This document shows positions 10,823 through 22,427 of a stretch of DNA of 64,000 nucleotides, piece after piece. Source of the stretch: Colletotrichum lupini (Eukaryota > Ascomycota > Sordariomycetes > Glomerellales > Glomerellaceae). The stretch covers positions 1,612,001-1,676,000 of the forward strand of contig NC_064681.1 in the NCBI RefSeq assembly GCF_023278565.1, given 5' to 3'. Within the stretch, counting starts at the first letter, position 1; the number at the start of each line of letters is the position of its first letter. The translations under genes and the position numbers were made by a program. A model generated the notes under the pieces. The model saw only the letters and a program-made list of their open reading frames with translations. It ran no database searches and was not told where the DNA came from.

Positions 10823-13800
10823 ATGTCGTCTGGCACCACCAGGGTCTCAACCCATGAGCGGCGCGCAAACGGCTCGGCCGCCGGCGTTGACCAGGACCGA
10901 CCTTCACGAACGGCACGCATGAACGCAGCAGGCGCAGCGGCGAGCGGCACGGGCACAGGTAGCGGGCAGACGAGCTTCAAGAGCGAGCGCAGCGAGAGGA
11001 GCGATGCGCGACAACGAGAGAGGGAACGAGAGCGGCCGCGGGAGCGCGAGCGTGAGCGTGAACGAGAGCGGGACCACCACCAGCAGCGCGAGAGGGAGGA
11101 GAGAGAGGCGTCACCTGGAGGCAATGCGCACAAGAGATCTGCGTCAGGGAATCCCAGAGCTACGAGCAGGATGCACGACGACAGGCGTGTGGAGGAGAGG
11201 CGGACAGAGAGGACATATGTGACGGAGCGCGAGACCATGACGCAGCGGACGAGGAGCCCAGTGAGGGGTGGAGGCGATAAGGGGAAGAACGGCGAGGCCA
11301 AGTCGCGGGCGGCTGAGGCGAAGCCCAAGGAGGCCAAGGTTGACACTCCGCAAGGTTAGTGAATGCGATTGCATTGGTGTTGGGAGTAACTCCGGCCGTC
11401 TAACTAAACGGCTCTGCAGCACCTTGGAACCCAGAGGCGACTCTATTACCTCACACATCGGCTCCCCTGGCCTGTCGAATATCCATACCGCCGTTGGCGG
11501 CACAGGCGCCGCAGCCTCAACAGCCGAAACCACTAAACGAGCTATCTCTCGAGGCGCAAGAGGCGGTGATGTTGGAGGATCTCCTCTTCGTCTTCATGGG
11601 CTACGAGGGGCAGTATATCCGCTTCGCAAAGACTTATAATCCGCACGAGGAGAGGGACCGGCTGTCGGGGCCCACGTTCAGGATACTGCCAGGCCTGGAT
11701 CCTAGTTTGCTGGACCTGACACTGTCGATGCTGAAGATGGCAACATATTATTCAGCCCTCGAAATGTTCGTCGATGTGCAGAGTAGAGAGGAATTCGGCG
11801 CCGTCAATCACGCTCTTTGCGCCTCCATCAGCAAATTCTTGCACGACTACCTCATTATGATCGCGCAGCTGGAGACACAGTTCCTGACCAACGAGACTTT
11901 TACTCTACACGTTTTAAACATCCATACCTTACCGACGAGCAAGATGATGTCGCATCTATACTCTCTAGCACAAGATCTGCTCAAAAGGAATGCGCTTCTA
12001 GACGACGATGACGAAGAAGAAAGCGATAGCGCAGACGACTTTGAGAATATTCTCGAGTCGCTGCGGGAGGGCGGCGACCTAGTCCCGGGCTCGGGCAAGA
12101 AGATTTGCAAAGGCGGCGTCGTGTTGGGTCTCATCACAAAGAGGCTCGAGTCCATGTCCGGAGACCCGGCTGCGCGCGCGCTGTTGACGTCGCTGCTGCG
12201 CGATGCTAGTAAACCTTACATGGTGATGCTCAACGAGTGGCTACACCACGGCAGCATCAACGACGCGCACGCCGAGTTTCTAGTCAAGGAGCAAAAGAGC
12301 ATTCGGAGAGAACGGCTGGAGCAGGACTACACGGACGAGTATTGGGAGCGACGGTACACGATCCGGGAACACGATATTCCCCCTCAACTGGAAGGTGTCA
12401 AGGACAAGGTACTATTGGCGGGCAAGTATCTCAACGTCGTCAGAGAATGCGGCGGCGTGGACGTGAGCAAGGTCGTTCAGGACGTGCCCACATCGTTTGA
12501 CGACAGCCGCTTCCTGGAGAACGTCAACAATGCGTACGCGCACGCCAACGAGTCCCTCATGCAGCTGCTGCTCACGACGCACTCGCTTCCCATTAGGCTG
12601 CGGTCGCTTAAGCACTACTTCTTCCTGGACCCGTCCGACTACTTTTCCTACTTCCTCGAGCTCGGCACGTCCGAGCTGCGGAAGCCTGTCAAGTCCGTTA
12701 ACACCGGCAAACTGCAGTCCCTGCTCGACCTGGTGCTGCGCCAGCCGGGCAGCGTCGTCTCGCTGGACCCTTTCAAGGAGGACGTCAAGGTGGAGATGAA
12801 CGAGATCACGCTCGTCAAATCCCTGCAGCGGGTCGTCAACATCACGGGCATCGAGCAGGGCGAGACGCTGCAGCCGCTCGCGAACCAGCAACCCATCGAG
12901 AACGACAAGAACGCCATCGGCTTCACGTCGCTCCAGCTGGACTACACGGTGCCCTTCCCCGTCTCCCTCGTCATCAGCCGCAAGACCGTGTGGCGGTACC
13001 AGGCGCTGTTCCGATACCTCTTGTCGCTGCGCTACCTCGAGTCCCAGCTCTCGACGACGTGGTACTCGCAGACCTCAGGCCTGACGTGGTCGCACAAGAG
13101 CTCCTCGCGCGGCCTCGAGATCTGGAAGCGCCGCGTGTGGACGCTGCGCGCGCGCATGCTCGTCTTTGTGCAGCAGCTGCTGTACTTTTGCACGGCCGAG
13201 GTTATTGAGCCCAACTGGGCAAAGTTCATGTCCCGGCTTAAAGTCGGCGAGGAGGGCCAGGAGGCGACGGCGGCGGGGGGCACGACGCCTACGCGGACGG
13301 TAGACGAGTTGATGCAGGATCATGTGGATTTCTTGGATACGTGCTTGAAGGAGTGTATGCTCACCAACAGCAAGCTTCTCAGGGTACGTCTTTTCTCCTT
13401 CTCACTACCACCCTCGATGTCGTTCATAGTACAGTTCCCAGCTAACGTGCAAACCCTCGGCCAGATCCACTCCAAACTCATGCAAACCTGCACAGTCTTT
13501 GCAACCTACTCCAACTGGCTCTCCCGCGAGCTAGAAAAGGCCGACCCGGACCTCTCCGGCGCCACGCGCCCGCCCAACATGACGGCAGACCAATGGCGCG
13601 CCTTCCAAGCCGTCAGGACGCAGAAGCCCTCGTCCGGGCCGGGCGCGGGCGGCAACACCTCGCACAACGAATTGAGTTCATCGGCGGGGGCCGGTGGCGG
13701 CAGTGGCAGCGCCGCGGAGCAAGAAGCCCGCGTGAGCAACCTCTTTGAGATTATGAAGAAGTGGGAGGGCAACTTCAGCAGGCACCTGCAGATCCTGCTC

Positions 13801-13926
13801 GACGCGCTGAACCACTACGCCGCGACGGAGACGGTCGTCCTGCTGAGTCTCTGCGCGAGGTTGAGCACCGCGAACCAGGGGACCGAGTATGCGGGGTTGA
13901 GGAACGAGGACGATAGCGTCGCGTGA
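10823..13926 (+). CDS. GCP2: Gamma-tubulin complex component 2 (Spc97/Alp4 family)
   Basis: Component of the gamma-tubulin small complex that nucleates microtubules at the spindle pole body. Three exons: 10823-11354, 11420-13383, 13465-13926; product 985 residues. Residues 1 to about 178 are low complexity, with a striking Arg/Glu alternation near residues 60-100. The conserved GCP core starts in exon 2 (EAVMLEDLLFVFMGYEGQYI, then RYTIREHDIPPQL, then LRSLKHYFFLDPSDYFSYFL), typical of GCP2. The C-terminal gamma-tubulin binding half includes QLDYTVPFPVSLVIS and LRYLESQLSTTW. The second intron (81 nt) is a multiple of three without a stop, so unspliced mRNA would stay in frame. GTACGT, a GCTAACG branch-like site and CCAG support splicing. 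Gly/Ser-rich loop near the C-terminus. Confidence 0.93.
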
Positions 13927-14540
13927 GAAGAAAACATACCCTCTGCCCCCCTAAAAAAAACGTCTTTTTTATGTTTCAAAAGAAAGAGAGAGATTCATGG
14001 CATGGCGTATGGCTTTGCGGGCGTTTTTTTCGCGGCGTTATAATGGAGATGGGTAGACTGGCGGGTTGTCTAGTAGCTTCAACTATTGCAAAAAGCTTGA
14101 ATGAGAGAGAGAGAGAGTGTGTGTGTGTGTGAGGCAGAAAGAGTGTGAGACCGAGACGATGAGAGAGCAAGGGCCAGCTCATTCAGAGGGGGTTGAGCTC
14201 CTCAAAACCTATGCTGAACAGATACCAATACCATAGATTAAGCAATGTGCATCTTATTGCCAAGCGCAAGTACTGACCATTGTCTGAGCTCCCACCCAGA
14301 CTCCCATCGCGCATACACTTAGTGGAGCTTTTTGTGTCGTGATATTCGTACAGTGTGACATTATTCTATTCGTCTCAGTATCGTTCAAGAGAAGAGATGT
14401 CTCGTCTCCCCAGGCGTGCCCTTCTTTGTCGCCATAATTCCGTTTTTGGGTATACAGATGTGATACACGATTGTTGTTGGTACAGATTGGTACAGCTTTT
14501 TAGAGCAACATGGCTCGGGACCTTAAGATCTCTTTCTCCT
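13927..14540. other. Intergenic between convergent genes, with (GA)n(GT)n tract
   Basis: Shared 3' region of the gamma-tubulin complex gene (+) and AIM41 (-). A compound (GA)n(GT)n microsatellite lies at about 14102-14131. No reading frame of interest. Confidence 0.6.
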
Positions 14541-15125
14541 CTAATCCTTCTTAAGGGCCTCCTTGACGAGCTCAGCAACACGCTTCTTCTCGACCTCGAG
14601 GTCCTTGTCCCCAGTCGCCTTGTTGATGAGCTTCATGACCTCTCCAAGCCCACTCTTGCCCGCTGCGACGGAGTCCTCGATGGCCTTCTGGATGAGAACG
14701 CGGACGTCGGCCTCGGTGACGGTGACGACGCCGCTGCTGGCAATGTACTCGGCCATAACCTTGGCCTGGGTGTCCTCCTTCTCAGCGAGGTCGTCGCGAC
14801 CGGCGTCACGGAACTGCTTGGCGGCGTCCTGGGTGGCGCGCTGCGTCTTGCGGAGGAGGGCGACGAGCTGGGCGTCCGTCGCAATGGGGGAGTCTGTCTT
14901 GGCGGCGTTGTTGGTGGCGGAGAGGACGGAGCGGAGGACCGACAGACGGGGCGCGTCCTTTGCGCGCATGGCGGTCTTAAGGTCGGTCTTGAGAGTGGCC
15001 AGGAGCTTGGGCTGGGCCGGAGCGGCATCGGAGTAGCAACGCATCGTCGTCCGGAGGGGGTGGACGCGGCCCGGCACCATTGGCCGGAGGGCTTGGGCGA
15101 GGCGGACTGAGGTTCGGGAGGCCAT
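14541..15125 (-). CDS. AIM41: Mitochondrial AIM41-like protein (YqeY/GatB-related domain)
   Basis: Single-exon gene for 194 residues. The first about 30 residues are rich in Arg, Ser and Ala with no acidic residues (MASRTSVRLAQALRPMVPGR), a typical mitochondrial presequence. The rest matches the YqeY family: LLATLKTDLKTAMRAKD, the LSVLRSVLSATNNA segment, and the C-terminal SGLGEVMKLINKATGDKD. The family shares a helical domain with the tRNA amidotransferase subunit GatB; yeast Aim41 is mitochondrial, with a poorly defined role. The start is the only ATG that supplies the presequence. Convergent with the gamma-tubulin complex gene. Confidence 0.93.
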   Translation of the reverse strand: MASRTSVRLAQALRPMVPGRVHPLRTTMRCYSDAAPAQPKLLATLKTDLKTAMRAKDAPRLSVLRSVLSATNNAAKTDSPIATDAQLVALLRKTQRATQDAAKQFRDAGRDDLAEKEDTQAKVMAEYIASSGVVTVTEADVRVLIQKAIEDSVAAGKSGLGEVMKLINKATGDKDLEVEKKRVAELVKEALKKD

Positions 15126-17749
15126 TGTGGACGGAGGAAGGTCGTTCGTTTGCCTGAGCTTGGATTTTCGAGGGGGAGCGGCGGTCGTTCCTCAATTGAT
15201 CGGTCTTTGTATCGTTCTGACTGTAATGGGGTAGTGGTACAATGCGATCGACAAGCTGTTGTTGGTCTGTCAGTTGCAGTCATGCAGAAAAAAGTTACTG
15301 CTGGGAGCTCTCAAAATGCATAAATGTTCGGGACAGCTTCTCATTGGCTAGCAACGGCTGGTTGTTCTGGCCAGGTCCACGGCAGCAGGAATATCCCCGG
15401 ATCCTCTCCTCCACAGGTGGCGCGAAGTGGCACCAGTGTCTGGGAGTAGCGTCCGTGAGGATGTATTGGCGGGGGGGCGTTGAATAAAAAAGTGTTTGAT
15501 ATATTGGACACACTATTGGCAGTAGTTTCCTCGCATTCTACCCTTTGAGGGTGCCATCTTGGTTGAAGATTGCAGATGCCAGATTGACAGGTACATGGAG
15601 GCCTGATGGTTCGGATGACACAATCAGCCGCACACTTTATGCGTTCAGGGAATCTCGCGGATATTTCAACTTCCAAGTCATTGATGCGCGCATAACTTGG
15701 GACACGCGTTCCGTCGATGGGCGTGTTGGTGATAATTCGCGGATCAGTTGGAGCTCTTGTGAAAGAATGTGAAGACTATGCAAACCCTGAGGCCCAAATC
15801 ACCTGATGTGCCGAAGATCAGGGGAGCTGCAGGAAACAAGGGTCGGGGCATCCGCGAAAGGTTCCCGATATCACATCCACCGGGTGTTCCGGGTTCGAAG
15901 CTCCAGCAGCTGCCACCTATGTCGATTTGGCCCCGGTAGACAATCTGCCAGCCAAGCTGAAGGGGGTTGTGCGTCCATCGGATCGATTTGCATAGAAACT
16001 TTGACCGTTGCATGCTTCATCATCGCGGCAGCTTCAGTTGATGTCCCTGGCATTGTGACATTCCAGGGGCAGTGTCGGTATCCGTATCCGAACTTTGCAG
16101 CTTGCCCCAGCGGCTATCTACTCGGTCAAGAAGGAATCGTCAGCCGAAATGTCTGTGCCCCTGATCATGCTAGGGAGGAAGTTTCCGAAGCCGGGGAACC
16201 TAGATGGCGCAAGGGCTCTGAGCACTCACCGGCGTGGAACTTGGCTTGAATGCGGGCGTGGATGCTGGCGCGGAACTTGTGAGGTGCGGAGGCGGCAAAT
16301 GTGGCATGGCGCCAGCAAATTATCTCATCTTCAGATGAAAGTGGATTCCGATTGCCTCTTTGTCAAGAACGTCAGAGTCAAGCCACGACCCGACCGTCCA
16401 TTCCGCTCTGACATGGGTTCGATGTGCCCAGCTCTGGCGGTGTTGTAACTTGTGTATGTGCATGTGTGTGAGAGAGAGAGAGATTGTGCAGGCTCAATGT
16501 GACGTGAGTTGTTCGTCTGCAGTCCACCTCGGTCCTCACCGAGAACCCGAGGAGACGGTAGCGAGTAAAAAACCATGCAGACCTCTTGCGTTCCTGGCAA
16601 GGCCTGGCGTCTTGCCTCCCTCCATTCTAACCCAACATGGAACAGATAAAGCAACAGCAGCGGATAACATGGTAAGGTACAGAGAAGGTAGAAGAACAAG
16701 AACTCGTGCCATCCTCCCCCCTTGAGCCTTCCCGTCCGCTTCTTCCACCTTCAAGACGTCTCTTCCGAATCCATCACTGTGGGGGGATTCCTCGCCTTCC
16801 CTTGCCTTACCTTACCTTACCATACGTTCACACCACCTCAGGCAACCTGCGTCCAAAATGTACAGTACTTATCTGTGTCAAAAGTTGGTAAGTAGGTACC
16901 TTGCCGTGAACATGGGCATTGGAAGCCGCCGGCCTTGTTCCGGATTTCTTCCTTCCCACCACCATCCAATAAGGCACTTACTTACCTTAGCTTCCGCCGC
17001 TCTCCACATGCGCCTCACTCTCTTTCAACTACACGTCTATCCCCTTCGGCTTCAACATATAGACACTATCTCCTCAAAGCATATCCTCTTCAATGTCTGT
17101 CTTGTATGAAGTACTTCTTATCCCGAAACAGGAATAACAACATCCTCAGTGATCATCAGCACCCATTTCCGTTCTCTACTCACTCTGTTTGCAATTGTCG
17201 TTCGGTCATCGACAACTAGTCTCCCCTTGACACTTGCGTCTCTTTTCGATAACAACAAGCAGTCGGCAATCGAGTCAAGTCCACGTTCTTTCCAAAGCGA
17301 CAAAAAGCTTGCTCGCCGTACATCACCTGTCTGATGCCACACCGTCGATGACTGCCTTTTGAAAATCAGCAACGATACGAGTACGGAAAGGGCAGCTTTA
17401 ACTGGGCTCTCACAACTCCGTCATACAATCGCCAACGCCGAAGATCGTACAGCAAAAAAGCACTGCAGTAGCGAATTAATCAAATAGGATTGCGAGCTAG
17501 ACAAGGGGTATTTGCTGTCGTCACATCGTCACCATCGTAATCCAGGTCCAAAAGAAAAGGCCCATCAAGTCCTGGCTGGGAAACAACGCTCTACGCCACC
17601 ATACAAAACTCGCTCTGAAAAGCAGCATCGTCATATGGCCCTCATCTGCTCGTCTCAACGACGAGCCTTTCGTCCTATACAAACGTACCTTGAGGGCCCA
17701 TATGTCAGTACTCGAAAGAAATTGGGCGGCTGGACAAGTTGGGAGTCAC
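15126..17749. other. Gene-poor stretch between AIM41 and the methyltransferase
   Basis: No gene supported. Reading frames of 100-150 codons overlap each other on opposite strands near 15.7-16.5 kb; none shows a domain I recognise. A short (GA)n run lies near 16468-16483 and a repeated CCTTACCTTACCTTACC word near 16801-16820. Confidence 0.5.
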
Positions 17750-19441
17750 TTACATTGGGAAATACGCCTAGGAAGAGCCGCCGAGAGTGGCTCGAATGTT
17801 AGTAGGCATTCCCACTCGAAAAAAAGATGATTGTTTTGGGGGCAGGGAACTCACCCTGAACGCCGGGTTATCAGCCTCGCTCCTTGCTTGAGCTACCAAC
17901 ACTTGGAACTCTTGAGACGTCATTCTGCAGTGCCACAGTCAGTTCACATCGATCCGAACTCGGCGTTAAAGGCTGCAAACAATGGGAAAAGGGAGACTCC
18001 CTTACCCTCGGAACTCTGTCATGGGATACATCGCCAGTGACGCAAGCATCCTCCTCACATTTTCTCTATTAGCCACACCGATTTGGTGCTGCCTCGGGTC
18101 TAGTCGAAAATCAGGTCAAAGTTTCTGCACTTCGGTTTCGAGGTTTTCATACCATTTGACCAACCGCAAGTCGGGAGAGGGATCATTTGGGTTTCCACCG
18201 AGTCGAATCCAGCACTTTGCATCCAACTTTGCATCTGCATTGGCGCCCTGGGGTCTTTGTACGGTTGCATACTATCCAGGTATCGCCTCGACCACCTACG
18301 AAGGGCGTGATCTGGCACAGCAGGCAATCAATGCAAGGTCCAATCTCTAGAAGGGGATCCGACCTACTTTGAGTCAACGTTCCGTTGTCTGACTGCGCGT
18401 TAAAGTATATCTCCACCATTTGACACCAACCGCCTGGTCGAAGTACGCGATGGATGTCTCGAAGGTAATCCCGCCATCGATTCGAGTGGATACCGCCTGC
18501 CATCATCTGGCTATGTACGAGGTCGAAATGATTTGATGGAAAGGTGAACCTAGGCCAAGTCAGCTGAGTCAGGAGCACTTCAGGGTCCAACCTGCGGCTG
18601 AAGCTCGCCTGGAAATGTACCTGCTATTGAGGTCATCGACTTGCAGATTCAAGTTCGTCGGCGTCTGGCTTTCGTCGGGCCAGATGTGTGGGCAGATATC
18701 GATGGCTACTACCTATCGGACAAAATCAGCACTGCTAACGCGGCGGCACCCGAAGCGGCGAGGCGATCAATCCGTTCCTGTCACTCGTCATCATGATCAT
18801 GATATGGATGAGGAAAAGAGAATTGTAGTCCTCTTAACCAGAAAGCATAGAGTTTTCTGCACATAGACAAGCGCAGAAGAGGGAGACAATAGCCCGTCGC
18901 GTTGGCGATGGATGCAAACGACTGGCTGATCCGGTCATCCCACGACGTCCAGCAAAACGCGCCAAAGGCATGGATACCGACTATCGCACAGTCGCGAAAG
19001 GAATGGGATTTGAGTGCGTACAGCACGTACCTCGCAGTTTGGGTGTTGTTGTGCAACGTCGATAGCCCAGTCGCCGGCTCCGAAGCCGCATTCAAGAACT
19101 CGCCGGGGCCTGGTGATCGGTGGAAAAAGGAGGCGATTTTCGAATACTATGGATAGTACAACGTGCATCATTTGCAAGCGTTCAACTTCATCCTACAACC
19201 GGGTTGGAAAAATACACTCAGCAAGACGTGGTGTGTTTAGGGGCGGCATGTCTCCTACCTCGTCTATCGGCGCGAAGTATGCTCCATTGTCAACTGCGTA
19301 TCGTTGGTATTCTCTACCTTGGTACGTGATGGTTTCCAGGAAGGCGTTATCCAACGGAACTGTCTGTGGATCACTGGGAGTGGTTTAGCGATCAAAGGAA
19401 TCCTTCGCAAGAGGAGACGAGTTTCAGCAATACCTTGCCAT
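17750..19441 (-). CDS. LaeA-like SAM-dependent methyltransferase
   Basis: Putative methyltransferase of 299 residues in the fungal LaeA/UMTA-like group. Nine exons, minus strand: 19441-19434, 19373-19259, 19192-19031, 18712-18621, 18549-18368, 18311-18153, 18099-18006, 17924-17855, 17767-17750. They total exactly 900 nt, every intron is GT..AG, and no in-frame stop occurs. N-terminus MASDPQTVPLDNAF leads to YAVDNGAYFAPIDE. Motif I is VLECGFGAGDWAIDVA (residues 73-88), followed by VVAIDICPHIWPDE. Then come FDLVHSQMMAGGIHSNRW and VLRPGGWCQMVE (post-I region). The C-terminus has DPRAPMQMQSWMQSAGF, ANRENVRRML and ends NPAFRAYFPM, as in the family. All expected motifs are present, so the gene looks functional. 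Substrate and role (regulation or biosynthesis) cannot be told. The third intron is 318 nt, long for this window. Confidence 0.88.
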
Positions 19442-22279
19442 GTCGACAACCACAATGGAAGAATTCTTCTTACGAACAGGTTCGACTAGACTGAGTTTCT
19501 TTCGTCCAAAGTCTGCCTTTAGAATTCGATATTGGGATGAACTAGAGCTTGTATGTGGTGGTTACGTTGCTCCGACGAGGCGATGTTCCTAGGGATCCAG
19601 GACGGGATGGAAGGCAAGGACTAGTTCTCAAGCACTGCCCACAAACGAAACCCGAAAGTCCGTCAAAGGAGCCATATCCGGATCACAGGGGTTTTCACGA
19701 AGGCGGCAGTCGTGTCTAATAGACATAAAATTAACTGCCTACTATGTCGGAGGTGGGGACATTGGTCAAGTCAAAAGGTACTCGACATTGGCCGGCCTTT
19801 GCTTTCTACACCCCACGACGTCGCTGTCGATCTTGGGTTAGTACACCACGACCTACACTGGAAAAGTTGGGAGCCTGTTCGGTACCCTTTGGTACGCGGT
19901 GCGGTGCGGACGAGGCAGTCTTCGGGTGACATGGATATGTCCTCTGCTGTTATTGCTGGCCCCGAACCCCCCTGTACACACGAAAATTCGAGAATGGAGC
20001 CGGCAGACAACCAAGACGTGCTAATCCCAGGTCACTGAGTGGCATAGGGCGGGTGTGGCAGCGGGTCCCAACCCATCCTGGCAACTTGGACACCGCTTTT
20101 ACCAGTTGCCAGATCCATGGATCCCGTTAACCGTAGCTTACCTTTCAGAGGCTGTTCCGGAAGCCAGGTAGACGGTCGTCTTTCTGAACGACCTGGTCGT
20201 TGTCTAGCGGGACGCACCATCACAGACCAACATCCCACAAGGCTGCGAAAGGGTTGAATTGGCTTCTGGATTTACCCAGGACGATGAGTTTTTTGAGCTT
20301 CTTTGAACGGCTCACCGCCGCCACCCCGGAGTCGGGCGAAGACACCGATGCTTGCTGCTACAATCAGAGCACCCACACCCACGACGAAGCCTAGTGGTGG
20401 ATGTTGTCTTGAGACCAACTGCATGGCCCGAGTCCTGGGCCCAACACACGAATTCCTGTTGTAACCCTCCAGCCAGTGCCCAGGCTATGGGAAGCTCTTC
20501 AGCAAACACGGCTCTCCATTCCTTGTTTCCTGATCAACCCCTCCCCCCTACCTCACTATGAAAAGGAGCGTTGCTCAAAGGAGGGGTTACATAGTCGATC
20601 CGCTCCCATCGCGCGCGGAGCTTTACTCAAATTCCAGCGGCTCCCATGTCCCAAGGATCCGGTCGTTGGCTTGAACATGAAGACATGGCAGCTACAGGTG
20701 GTGGGAGGACGAGCTAGAGCAGCGTTGCACAACTCCCGATAGGATATAGAGCTGGACTAGGGATTACGCCGGCGCCACTCCTGCTGTCTCTCGCGATAAC
20801 CCGCGGTTTCCACTTGCTGAGATTTCCCGAGAACGCGGACTTGGATCCATCTCGGTGTCGTTAGGCTCATTCGCGACTCGTACGGCCCGGGGACGAATAG
20901 AAGAAGGGAGACCAAGAGCACACAGTTGCAGCTCGATGGCTACCTCGTCCAAGCTAAATCATCTCGTACGACAAGAAGACGGGAAAAACTGTTATGCTGC
21001 TTTACCTGCCTGGCATTAAGCAGGCCAGGGTCATATGCAGCCAGGCAGTGACCAAAGGCGGAGTTCATGGTCTGATCCTCACACATTAAGCAGACAATCA
21101 TCTGCACTGATGCCAGCAAAGTGAGACCCGCGCCATGCCCGTATCTCACGACAACGGCCAGAGAGGGGACACGGGCGCCTCAGACAGAAACATCGATCTT
21201 TACTTTGCCCAGCACGCATGCCTGCTTCTTGCGACCTCAGGCCTCCACCACACCACCTCCCCAAGACCATGATGGTAATAATTCGGTCGGATGGCGGTAC
21301 AATATGCACGGAACAGGCAACGGTCTGCAAAATATAGGTAGGGGCATGGCTTTTTGCTGGTGGGTTGTGTTACTGCGCGTCTTGACACATTGGCGTATTC
21401 GGGTACGTGCTGATGAAGGTTTAATCATCACACACCCTCTCTCGGTTCCTTTCCTTTAATATCTCATCCCTTCTGACCCTGAACTAATTGTTTGGCAGGC
21501 GTGTTGCACTTTTGGCAGCAGAGCTCACGGAGCTTAGGCTAACAATGTTTCCTGGGCGGGGGTGATTTTGATGAAGGTTGGAAGAAGAAATTGCCTGGGC
21601 CAATTCGACGAACGAACCCCTCGGCGGGCCGCTCTGCAGGTTTGAAACTAACAGAGAGGAGAGCCTGGCCTGGCTGACCAGGTAGCTGCTGGCTCGGACA
21701 GTGGAGTTTCGGGAGAGGGCGCGATGACGCGAGCCACAAAACTCTCCTGGTTCCAGCTATTTGGGAACCGAGGAGCGAGGGTCGACAACCCTTCCTTGTC
21801 GGGGGAGACCACATCCTGGTGCTTGGGAGCACAATGCCTGTCCACAGCGGCCACGTACTCGCTGCACTCTGCAACCCTTGCACCAACGGGTTCAGATGCA
21901 TTGCATGGCGGACGGGTAAAAAGCAAAGGGAGAGACTCTTTGAGACGACGACATACTGTGGTTGTGCTGGGCGCTAGGCAACTCACCACGGCCCTAATCG
22001 TTCATTTTGTTGACGTCAAAACGAATGGTAAGACAGAAGTGTCCGGCCTCGATACAGACATGCCCGAGCTACGTGACCATGTCACAGCTGTGCGAGAGGC
22101 TGTGGGCAAGTATAGGGACGATGGAGTTGCCGAGCATGTTGCGCGGATGGCCCGGAGGCGACCCCGAGGACGGCAGACGATGTCATTACAATAAGCAAGA
22201 CCGGTTATAAGGCGGCTCCCAATACATCGTAACGGCCGGGATGCCGCGCGACAAGCAATTGGCAAATTGACGCTTATGG

Positions 22280-22311
22280 CTTGCTAGGTAGCCAAAGATC
22301 TACCTAGCAAG
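22280..22311. repeat. Perfect 12-bp inverted repeat, 8-nt loop
   Basis: Arms CTTGCTAGGTAG (22280-22291) and CTACCTAGCAAG (22300-22311) are exact reverse complements around an 8-nt spacer. It can form a hairpin in either strand or be a dimeric protein binding site. It contains the TAGGTA/TACCTA word frequent in this window. Confidence 0.85.
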
Positions 22312-22403
22312 TGGCCACGGTATTCTATGTATTCAGAGCAGGGCTGCGATCCATAACTCGGCAACTCGAACGAAATAGGTTCCCTGCGCATGCTTTTACC
22401 GAG

Positions 22404-22427
22404 CAGCTACCCAGAAAGAGGTAGCTG
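22404..22427. repeat. Perfect 8-bp inverted repeat, 8-nt loop
   Basis: Arms CAGCTACC (22404-22411) and GGTAGCTG (22420-22427) flank an 8-nt spacer, the same spacer length as the inverted repeat about 100 bp to the left. Confidence 0.7.

Noticed and set aside
21724..22194. 156-codon plus-strand frame ending in a charged helix-like sequence
   Set aside because: No family recognised, and the opposite strand is open in two frames; kept only as a note in the island description.
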